Assembly: GCA_008933995.1 (NCBI GenBank)
Contig: WARS01000025.1
Location: 3,207,477-3,271,476, forward strand
Direction: 5' to 3'
Origin: Datnioides undecimradiatus
Taxonomy: Eukaryota > Chordata > Actinopteri > Lobotiformes > Datnioididae
DNA: 64,000 nt
Shown: positions 56,012-64,000 of the stretch, in pieces
Layout of the letters: every line of letters begins with the position of its first letter
How positions within the stretch are numbered: position 1 is the stretch's first letter
Notes under the pieces: generated by a model
Told to the model about the DNA's origin: nothing
Seen by the model: the letters and a program-made list of their open reading frames with translations, nothing else
Databases searched by the model: none
Position numbers and translations under genes: made by a program

Positions 56012-56058
56012 ACAATGCATTGTACCCATTGTACTACAAAGCCTTTTGCCATTGTTTT
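56012..56058. promoter_or_regulatory. Cluster of five SOX-type motifs
   Basis: ACAATGCATTGT (56,012-56,023) is a perfect palindrome of two SOX sites. CATTGT (56,027-56,032), ACAAAG (56,036-56,041) and CATTGTTTT (56,050-56,058) follow. SOX HMG factors, including neural SOXB proteins, recognise these cores and often act as spaced dimers. The cluster lies about 150 bp from the RE1 pair in repeat-free sequence. Confidence 0.5.
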
Positions 56059-56600
56059 CAAGTCTTGCATTGTGACAGGGTTGCAGCTGGAACACATGGA
56101 CAGCACTGTAATCATCTCTTTGCGGTTATTCTTTATCGCCTTGCTAAAATGAATGTGGCTCTAAGAACAGCAACACTGTTCACTTGATTGCTTCCTCAAT
56201 CACACAGTCAAACCATCGGCTGTTACCAGACCCAGCCGTAATATACAACGCATCCTCTGGGGTATGAGTGGGCTTTTAGACTCTGTCTTGTTTTCTTTCT
56301 TGCGGGAAAAAAAGCTGAAAAATAATTGATTTAGCACACCAGTACACACTCTCTTATGAAGCCACAGAAACATTAAAAACTCAATTTTGAACCTGCGAAA
56401 ACATAAACAAAAATGTTTTTAGCAGTCAAGTTTCTTAAAAGATATTTTTGGCCTAATTAAGCAGGCAAACGTTGGCGGTGGCGCATCAGAGCATGAACCA
56501 CTAAGACAGGCAATTTCACTGCTCTCTCCTCTCTTCTATAAACTATTAATTGATCTCCGGGGAGCCTTGCTGTTTAAGCTGTTCAGAAATATAGAGGAGA
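56059..56600. promoter_or_regulatory. Conserved-noncoding-element-like block
   Basis: Continues the RE1/SOX region with repeat-free sequence including CTAATTAA (56,453-56,460), several CpGs near 56,470-56,485 and ATTAATTGAT (56,544-56,553). No exon signals. Confidence 0.35.
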
Positions 56601-57297
56601 CTGTACCACAACCTTTAACAGAAAGTGGGAAACACCCCCTTGGGTAGGGAGCTGCTAGTATGGACTGGGTCTAAAAAACCAATGAACTTGGTCTCACCAC
56701 TGCATAATGAAGTCATTATCACGTTTGTGAGTCCAACTCCAGAGTTGTCAAAGAATGTCTAGTGTATGTGATCTCTTCAAACCTAACAGGGTAGAACTAT
56801 AATTGAGAGGAAAAAAACATAATTTAAAGAAGATCAAAACTTCTTCTCTGTTCATATGGGGTCGAGAAAGGCCTTGATGAGTTAAAACCCTTCTGTCATA
56901 ATTTACGCTCAAAATCTTGTTACAAAAACAAACCAAGCACCATTAAAACTTTGACTAATTTGGCTAAGGATTCACCCCATTTGAAATTCAGATGTCTCTC
57001 CACTTATGAATGATAAATAAGGACTGGGAGGTTATCATCAGTGCCATGCTGGTCCCTGTGTGTCTATGAATGTGTGTTATATTATTAATGACATTATACT
57101 ATACCATCTAATAGATTTAGCCATGTTCTACAAGCTAAAGGGTATCAGTATTTAAACAGTAAAAAAAAAGTAAATACCAACCTTAGTAATGCTGGACTTA
57201 TTTAGTATAGTAAAATTTGAAGTTGATCACGACTGTGACTATGTGTACGTCTGAGTTAATGCTTCTAACTGCTTCTATGTAAGCTCAAACACATGTT

Positions 57298-57301
<4 letters not shown>
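56601..57301. other. Unique sequence, nothing seen
   Basis: Ordinary AT-leaning DNA with A9 at 57,162. Confidence 0.5.

Positions 57302-57328
<27 letters not shown>
57302..57328. repeat. (TG)13 microsatellite
   Basis: 27 bp of perfect TG followed by TATA8. Confidence 0.97.
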
Positions 57329-57841
57329 ATAAAAAAAACACACCACCACTGGCAGCATCAGCAGCAGAGGCGGGAGGTAAACCAATTGCATCTGCTAAGA
57401 GATGCTCCTGATGTGTGACGATGGTGGGGCCTGGAGGTCCACAAACAAGCCAGCCAGCCTACTCGTCTGTCACAAGCAACAGAAAAGTGACACGCCACAC
57501 ATCATGAGCAGAAACTCACACACGTTTATAACAGACAAATGTAAAAACTCCTTTCTTCTCTCCCCTCATCTCATGTGCTTTGGCTTGCTACATATGAACC
57601 CGCAGGTATAAACAAAGACTCAAATTCAATCTTTTTCCAACTTTCCGTGGCTCAATTCTAAGCACGGCAGCAAAAACAGACAAATAAGTTTAAACAACAA
57701 GGGACAGTGGTGAAAGGTGCCATGATGTAACAAACTGTAAACAAATACAGTGGAACAAATCACTGTTTGTCTCAACACGACGGAAAGTAGACAGACCTGG
57801 AGACCACAGGAGAGGGTATAACTTTCCATCAAGCACAGAAC
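57329..57841. other. Unique sequence, nothing seen
   Basis: No feature of note. Confidence 0.5.
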
Positions 57842-57879
57842 AAGAGTGTGTGTATATGTGTGTGAGTGTGTGTGTGTGA
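57842..57879. repeat. (GT)n microsatellite, interrupted
   Basis: GT with TATAT and GAG interruptions. Confidence 0.88.
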
Positions 57880-59534
57880 AGGAGGGAGAAATGGAAAGGG
57901 CTCGGTCACAATGGAATTCATAACAAATTTAAATTCATTTAAATGGAGTGGCCAAGATCAGCGGATTTACTCATGGAGAACTCACACATAGATAACGTTT
58001 AACGCAGTGGAAGAACTGGGTGAACTTTGATACGTAAACCTGTCGCTGACAAATTTCAAATCATTCTGACATTGATGACCTTTGAGGTAACAGTCAAAAA
58101 CCAAGTGAGCTATTACAGTATACAATGCAGATAAAAATCTCAAAGGCAACTAGTAACTTTTGTTATCTATGCACGGCACTATGTGGTTTGAACCATGACA
58201 TGACACGTTGTGTATTTATTTCAACACAAAATGCAACTGGCCACAGTCAGTGGTGGCCACCGCACAACCTGAAGTCACTGTATCAGCGTTTTAGTATTGG
58301 CTTTTTGGTGGATGAATGAATTTATCTCTGCAGCTTTCTGATGCAACAAGGTCCTGAAATTGACTAGGAAAGAGGTGCTGGATGAGCAGAACTGAGAAAT
58401 CAAAGAAGGTGACAGCCAACAGAAATGTTGATTGAGTGCGTAATTCTGGAAGTGAAAGACAAAGCAAAGACTCGAGAAAAAGGTGAGAGTGCAATAACAA
58501 ACTCCTATGCTCTAATGATAAGTTTAATGCATTATTATTATTAACCCAGATTGTACAAAAGAGGGGGTTCCCATGTCTGTCTCCGTTTCTCTCTCTCTGT
58601 CTGTCAAACACACGCACACACAGGCTGCCCACATTTTCTTCAGACGAAAACACTGGTGAACTGGTCACCGGTGGAATGGATGGTCACCACACATCATAAA
58701 AAGCATGGAAGTGTGTATGTGCTCCTCAGCTATCATTATGGAGTAGTGAATGTTGTCTTTGCTGCTGCTCCTAAACAGTACATGATCAGGCAAGTCTATG
58801 ATTCATCAGCCTCCACCATGGGAAACATCCCCACACCGCAGCGATAAACAACGGAAGAAGAATCCCCATAGATCACAAAGGGGAACCTCGCCGGTGTGCC
58901 TACGCGTGTGTGCATGTGCGACCTCGTGTGCACATGTGTTACTATCCCTTATCATCACGGGCATCCATCACAACAAGCAGCTGAATAATTCAACGCTACA
59001 AAATAAAGGAACATCCTTGTGCATGCTGAAGAATAAATGGCCTCATAAATGATGAAGGAGAGGATGACAAACCAAAAGGGCTACCATGGTGTAAGCAACT
59101 CATTCATTTTCTTATGTATTACTGTGCTTTTGTCCATGTGTCTGCATGTATGCATGTGGATCCTTTATACCTCTCCACGTGTGTAGAAAAACTACAAACA
59201 AGGTGCACATAAACATACACATCAGCGGATATTGTACTCTACAAAGATTCTATTTCCCCTCGGGGTGACTTACAACACAAAGCAGTTGGGAGCTAGGCCA
59301 AACAATTTTCTTTAACACAACAACAGCAGTAGTCTTGATGCTTGAATGTAGAGAGGCCCAGCTTATTTAGAAAATATATTGATAGAGAAGAGAGAGTTAT
59401 GACAGAATCAGGGAGGGAGACAACAGTGGAATGGAAAAAGAGGGAAGAAAACGCAATGGAGAGATGACTGGAAATGAAAAGACAAAGGCAATAAGGCAAA
59501 AGCAAACACTGGGGCTTATTGAAAGTGCCAAGGC
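57880..59534. other. Unique sequence, nothing seen
   Basis: Includes (ATT)3 at 58,534-58,543, a CT-rich patch at about 58,578-58,602 and a CpG-bearing stretch at 58,885-58,925. No supported exon. The 125-codon minus frame at 58,291-58,668 is unfamiliar. Confidence 0.45.
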
Positions 59535-59578
59535 ATACACACACACAAACACACACACACACAGACACACACACACAA
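59535..59578. repeat. (AC)n microsatellite, interrupted
   Basis: AC runs separated by AAAC and AGAC units. Confidence 0.95.
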
Positions 59579-59746
59579 GGATGGAGATGTAGCATATGTC
59601 TCCAGAAGTGCCAGCTGGAGACATCTGGTGCCAAAACTCCACAGGTCAAACCAAGTGACATGCTCCCTGAGGCGTGGATGGGAAAGTGTGTGCATGTCTG
59701 TCTTTGTGCCAAATGATTAAAATGACCATTATGTTTGAATAGAGTA

Positions 59747-59790
59747 TACACAAAACACACATGAACACACACAAACACACAAAAACACAT
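59747..59790. repeat. CA-rich tract, interrupted
   Basis: ACAC runs with AAAA and ATGA interruptions. The 165-codon minus frame (59,293-59,790) and the 125-codon one (59,646-60,023) are Cys/Val-rich products of these arrays. Confidence 0.88.
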
Positions 59791-59907
59791 ACGGTCATCA
59801 AAGAATCTAAATTGGATGTGAATTCAAAGTGCGACGTGTACAGAGATGGAGCAACAGAGAGCCTGTGTGTTTCAATCTTTGTGTTGTGTGTGATAGAACA
59901 CAGATGT

Positions 59908-59919
59908 CCACCAGAGGGG
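59908..59919 (+). promoter_or_regulatory. CTCF-like core motif
   Basis: CCACCAGAGGGG then CG: matches CCASYAGRKGGC except the last base. Orientation is opposite to the candidate at 396-407. Confidence 0.25.
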
Positions 59920-60473
59920 CGACAGAAAAGGCAAGAAGGACGGGGAAGATGGAGGATAAGAGATGAATTCTCAACTCTAAACTTCCTGACCAGAGGCCTG
60001 GCAGCTTCAAAGGAAAGACCCAATAAGACAAAGCTGCTGTTAACTGCTGCCTAGAAAAACAACGGACACAAACAAAACTATTTTATGGCTCACCCTGAAC
60101 ACTACTCTCGCGATCATTACACACAGCCGATTTCAAGACATACAAATGAAAACTTAGTAAACTATGTGATGGTCACCAGTAAAAGTGCGGCCATGATTAA
60201 GCAGCAAATGATGAATGTATATATTCAGGAAGACTGTTTTGTTGGCCCTGCTTCCAGTGATATACAGTATACCATAAACTGGTGTTATAAAAAGTTATGT
60301 AAGGCTATAAAAGGAGCGAAAACTGGTTCTTAGGCTCACTGAAACAGAAGAGAACTGAGGAAAAATAATACTAAACTAAAGTAAAGTTGCTTTATCCTCC
60401 ACTGCTGCATTGCTGATGTATTTTTACTGTCCTTTCAACAAGACAGCCAGACAAAGGCCTGAGCAGTCCACAG
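59920..60473. other. Unique sequence, nothing seen
   Basis: Ordinary DNA. Plus frames of 97 and 82 codons show no coding features. Confidence 0.5.
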
Positions 60474-60551
60474 TGTTCTCAAATCTGATTAGTAAGAGTT
60501 ATTATCAGTACATAATGTTCTCAAATCTGATTAGTAAGAGCTATTATCAGT
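60474..60551 (+). repeat. 42-bp tandem duplication
   Basis: TGTTCTCAAATCTGATTAGT and TAAGAG(T/C)TATTATCAGT repeat with a period of 42 bp and a single T/C difference over 36 bp, so the duplication is recent. Each unit holds a TGATTAGT homeodomain/OTX-like word. Confidence 0.95.
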
Positions 60552-61495
60552 GTAAATAATACAATTGTTTATTTATTAGAAATATGCTGTTACAAAAACC
60601 AGATGCTGTGTCTCCTACAAGACAATGGCCAGTCTGTTGAAATGAATTTAATTCACACACAGAAACACATAATTAAAACCATCTTTTCACAAAATATGTG
60701 ACGAAAGGGACGAAATGATTGGTCTCTACTTTGTAAAAAAGTGTTTTGTTGAGACTGTTCTCCCTTGTGCATCTACATGAATGACTGAAGTGTGTTCTGA
60801 CTGAAGTAGTAGAATTTGCCAAAGAGAGATTAAAAAACTCAAGGATCATAACTGAAGGTCAGATGTCGGGGAGCTTTCACACTGAAGCTATCTCTTCAAG
60901 TTCAACAAAATGGAAATCTGAATACACACAAACACAAATCTGGACACGGAGCATAAACTAACCGTAGGTCAGTTAGGGACAAAATACTTAAACAGTTGCA
61001 CAATATATGGGAGAATTCTGCCAAATTCTCAGAAACACACACACTGTCCCTCCAGTGAAAATTGCCCACTTTCGACAGAGATCTGGATTTCATCATTCAA
61101 TTCCAAACAAATGGCAATTACTTTCATCCCTCACTCTTACAACAACAAACTCAGAAACCACAGCTGTTTTCATAAAGCTAAGCCACTCTACCCATATCCC
61201 ATCCAAGCCTCCTCTTTACTAGTCCTTTTTGGATTCAAGCAGCTTATTATGCCAACAAAAACACCAAAGAGCTCTGAGATGTATATTACTCTTCAGCGTG
61301 GCTGTGTTACTGAGGAGTACTGAAGTAAAACAGTGCTCATCAAGCCGTGGAGAGTTTACTGCAGAATTAGCATTGGCTCACAGCTTCCAGTGCAAACAGA
61401 CAAACAGAGAAACAGAGATATGATTGTTATACTGGTTGTCCGGCATTGCTCATTAGGGCTGAAGAGAGATACGCTGGCAGGGCCCAATCAAACTA
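60552..61495. other. Unique sequence, nothing seen
   Basis: AT-leaning complex DNA with overlapping plus frames of 64-83 codons, none supported. Confidence 0.5.
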
Positions 61496-61526
61496 TGTGT
61501 GTGTCTGTGTGTGTGTGTGTGTGTGC
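61496..61526. repeat. (GT)n microsatellite
   Basis: GT with one CTG interruption, ending in GCGCAC. Confidence 0.95.
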
Positions 61527-61622
61527 GCACGCTCGCAGTTACAGCTGTATTTGTGTGTTACACAGAAGTCTGTGTGCTCATTAGACTGCCTGTAGAGAGA
61601 ATGAGAGCCAGTGGCCAGAAAA

Positions 61623-61638
61623 ACACACACACACACAC

Positions 61639-61681
<43 letters not shown>
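61623..61681. repeat. Compound (CA)8-(GA)20 microsatellite
   Basis: (CA)n at 61,623-61,639, ATG linker, then perfect (GA)n at 61,642-61,681. Confidence 0.98.
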
Positions 61682-61685
<4 letters not shown>

Positions 61686-62095
61686 GAGGCAGAGATGAGG
61701 AGAGAGACAGAAACAGACATGAGAAAAGAGACATTCTTAAACTACATTCAACAATCAGATCAAGAATACAAATTAGATGCACAGCAGGATACTGACGACC
61801 GCATACACGAACATCCCATCTGAGTTAAATCTCTAATAAAAACAAAACTGAAAGAAGAATTGAAAACCTTGATTGTTAGTGCTGACATAACCCACAGACA
61901 TGAAGAAAGAGGTTAAAACTGACAGACGAGCCAACCTTAACCCTCTAACAACGAGACCTCTTCCAGTGCAATCACACCACGCCCGAAACATCAGACATTT
62001 AGACGGTTAAAACAAATCACACACGTATATACACACACATACGTTCATATTCAGTTTATCATTCAACACCAGTGACCCTGTCGTTTGGCTCACTG
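61682..62095. other. Unique sequence, nothing seen
   Basis: Purine-rich at first, then ordinary DNA. Confidence 0.5.
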
Positions 62096-62245
62096 CTCAC
62101 ACAGCCAAACAAACACGGGAGAGGAAAAGGGCAACGTCCATCTCTTGTCCCGACCATCATGACCAAAGCATTTAGCGGCCATGCCTGATTTGTCATTAGT
62201 GCTCAAGGCCGACAAGTCAAGCATTTTTAATACCAGTCCCGATTT
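62096..62245. promoter_or_regulatory. Conserved-like block
   Basis: Repeat-free with scattered CpGs: AGCGGCCATGCCTGATTTGT near 62,174, GTCATTAGTGC and AAGGCCGACAAG. Stops in all frames. Confidence 0.3.
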
Positions 62246-63285
62246 TCATCTCTTCATAGACACTGGGATATAAGTTTATAGATTTATTTGTAACTAATCT
62301 ACATGTTATTTTATACAATTTCTTGTTTTGGAAATTTCCTGTTGTCAGCAAGTGCACGGACCTTGGCCCACATGCACTAAATAAGAGCGTGCAACCACGT
62401 GAATCAAGGAGAAAAGTTGTATAACATCTGAGTCACCAAACGACTGTAGGTCAGCCGGAGGTGAAGCCAGCCGCAGTGCAGAGCTGTGATGCTCAAAGTT
62501 TGAGGTTTAAATCTTGCACAGACTTCCAATCGTGGATACAACAATGTCATTGGCTTTCAAGGATTAAATGATGCATGCATAAGAAACATTGAGTAAATAT
62601 GGTTTTAATTAGAATGTGCAAGTTCATTATGTTTTTCCCTGTTCAATCGCCTTAAACAGAAAACAAATATATTCAGGAAGAATTAGAATACTGTATTGTA
62701 AATGAATTTTCAATTATGTGGTCTAAATCTTCCTCAAAGTTATTTTTCAAGCTATTGCATTTATCCTTCACAAACTGGAGTACAACATAACATTTTTAGC
62801 TGAGAGTGGTGTTGAAATGTAATTCCTGACTACATGTTAGATGATGGGAGTGACTATATAATGCACCTTCACACCCTTAAAAAAAATTACAATTTGTATT
62901 TAAATACTGAAGCACGTGAAAAATATTTTTTCCCAATTTCGCACATAACCAAAGAAATGAAATGTGCTCCTTTTAATTTGAGGATTGAGATATCTGTGGA
63001 TATAACTTTTCTTAACTCATCTGCTGTCATTTGCCAGTTGTGCCACAACAAGCATGATAAAACTGCAACAACCAATCAAAAATCCTTAACGACCACTCAC
63101 ATTAAGACTACTGAGCTCTATTAGTATTTAGTCAGCTAAGGAGTGGATAATGCTCACAGTTTATTAGTTTTAGTATCTGGCTTAAATTGTGTGACTATTA
63201 GATTAAAATAATCTTTAATTATGTACCCAACAGGATAAGTACAGTGGGGGACATGTTAATGATATGGTGAACAGACGGCACCATT
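62246..63285. other. Unique AT-rich sequence, nothing seen
   Basis: Low-GC DNA. The 96-codon plus frame at 62,834-63,124 is Lys/Thr/Asn-rich and unrecognised. Confidence 0.5.
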
Positions 63286-63299
63286 GTCATTCCTGTCAC

Positions 63300-63362
63300 T
63301 GAGAGTGAGTGAGACGGAGGGAAAGAGAAAGGAAAAAGAAAGGCTGATAGAGGAGAAAGAAT
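63300..63362 (+). repeat. Purine-rich tract
   Basis: GAGTGAGTGAGACGGAGGGA and AAGAGAAAGGAAAAAGAAAG. Confidence 0.7.
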
Positions 63363-63508
63363 GTGTGTCTGTGTGCGTGCGCCCACACCCATGTGGGTTA
63401 GAGCCAGTAAGCACATTTGCTGAACCCATCATTAAGTTCTCTCCCCTTGTGGTTGGTGTCAGGGTCTAGACAGGGAGACAAAGCCTGGGCCTTGCCTCCA
63501 CATGGTAC

Positions 63509-63561
63509 CCAGGGGAGAGGGCAGAGGCCCGGGGGAGAGAGCTGGGGTGGGACAGCACGTC
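63509..63561 (-). other. Candidate 53-nt exon in GC-richer right edge
   Basis: On the minus strand, CTGTCTGTCTGTCACCCAG forms an acceptor at 63,562. The next 53 nt are GC-rich and one frame reads DVLSHPSSLPRASALSP, with a weak donor GG|GTACCA at 63,508. The same frame continues to a stop at about 63,465. The peptide is unfamiliar; high GC alone could keep the frame open. Confidence 0.18.
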
Positions 63562-63567
63562 CTGGGT

Positions 63568-63581
63568 GACAGACAGACAGC
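63568..63581. repeat. (GACA)3 repeat
   Basis: Short tetranucleotide run followed by purine-rich sequence to about 63,640. Confidence 0.85.
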
Positions 63582-63743
63582 AGGGAGGAAGGGAAGCCAA
63601 CAGAGGGAAGTAAGAGGGATGGGGAAGATGTATGAACGTATGGCGACAGAGATGAAACTACAGTATCTTTCTTCTTATTAAGAAGGAGGAAGGGGTGCAC
63701 ACTTGGCACGCTGGTGTAAGGGGGGTAATTAGTGAGGGAAACA

Positions 63744-63856
63744 CACGTGTCCCCTCATTGAGGGGGTCCCCTGGGTGGGGAACAGCTCAATCAGTAGCCA
63801 GCTGCAGGTATATAGGGGTCGTATGTTAGTGGAGTGCAGGTGCCAGAGTACAGCTG
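63744..63856 (+). promoter_or_regulatory. E-box cluster with TATA-like box
   Basis: CACGTG (63,744-63,749), CAGCTG (63,799-63,804), CAGGTG (63,837-63,842) and CAGCTG (63,851-63,856) lie in 113 bp, with TATATAG at 63,809-63,815. E-box groups mark bHLH-controlled promoters and enhancers. No transcript start can be placed, and the window ends soon after. Confidence 0.35.
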
Positions 63857-64000
63857 CACTTTTACCCTTTGCACTCTGACTCATTAATTCTTGTGCTACA
63901 TTAAAGGGTTTACTAACACATACAAAGAGACACACACATCTCTACTGAATACCGGCTGCACTAATGGCGTCTTTCACTGTCTGAACATCATACACAACAC

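Larger units (their letters stand above)
1..64000. other. Noncoding vertebrate (probably teleost) DNA, no supportable gene
   Basis: No open frame combines length, balanced composition and flanking splice or promoter signals. The longest frames (275 codons on - at 42,995-43,822; 199 on - at 22,237-22,836) sit over CT-rich or CA-repeat DNA, where stop codons are rare. No tRNA B-box context, rRNA segment or CRISPR-like spacing was seen. High microsatellite density and fish-type MITE ends suggest a ray-finned fish; whether the DNA is intron or intergenic cannot be decided from the window. Confidence 0.75.

Noticed and set aside
59293-59790. 165-codon minus frame
   Set aside because: Cys/Val-rich stretches come from CA/GT arrays; no coding signal elsewhere in it.

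Overview
The window looks like vertebrate nuclear DNA, most probably from a ray-finned (teleost) fish. This is inferred from very dense (CA/GT)n and (GA/CT)n microsatellites, long strand-asymmetric purine or pyrimidine tracts, generally low CpG, and degraded hAT-type MITEs that open with AGGGCTG as common fish families do. There is no operon-like packing, no rRNA or tRNA, no CRISPR array, and no intact transposase or reverse transcriptase.

No protein-coding gene can be supported. Every long open frame falls in CA/GT repeats, in purine/pyrimidine tracts, or within the length expected by chance. The window is best read as intergenic DNA or the inside of a very long intron. Three micro-exon-like segments (33,648-33,682 and 53,723-53,758 on +; 63,509-63,561 on -) have splice-site-like edges and are listed only as candidates.

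Layout. 0-9 kb: unique sequence with CA, GA and TC tracts and one CArG box. 9.7-14.2 kb: a conserved-element-like block, then three decayed hAT-like elements in about 4 kb. 15-20 kb: complex unique DNA with homeodomain-core-rich blocks (15.3, 16.2, 20.0 kb) and a palindrome-rich 80 bp (17.3 kb). 21-23 kb: poly-T, a long CA array, an 11-bp perfect hairpin and a CpG-clustered RFX X-box. 25-30.6 kb: a conserved-like block, purine-rich DNA, a diverged tandem duplication and a CpG/NRF1/Z-DNA-prone module. 32-41 kb: several conserved-like blocks, including a nested stem-loop at 40.4 kb. 42-54 kb: microsatellites (the longest, (GT)33, at 44.35 kb) and a conserved-like block at 47.8-48.3 kb with an inverted PBX-like repeat. 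55.7-56.6 kb: the most notable module, two RE1/NRSE (REST) motifs in the same orientation 46 bp apart, followed about 150 bp later by five SOX-type motifs. 57-64 kb: more repeats, a 42-bp tandem duplication, and a GC-richer right edge with four E-boxes and a TATA-like box.

Taken together, RE1, RFX, NRF1, SOX and homeodomain-core motifs without coding sequence suggest cis-regulatory DNA of a neuronally or developmentally controlled gene lying outside the window or spanning it as an intron. That last step is inference. 'Conserved-like' here is judged only from sequence complexity and motif content; no alignment was possible.
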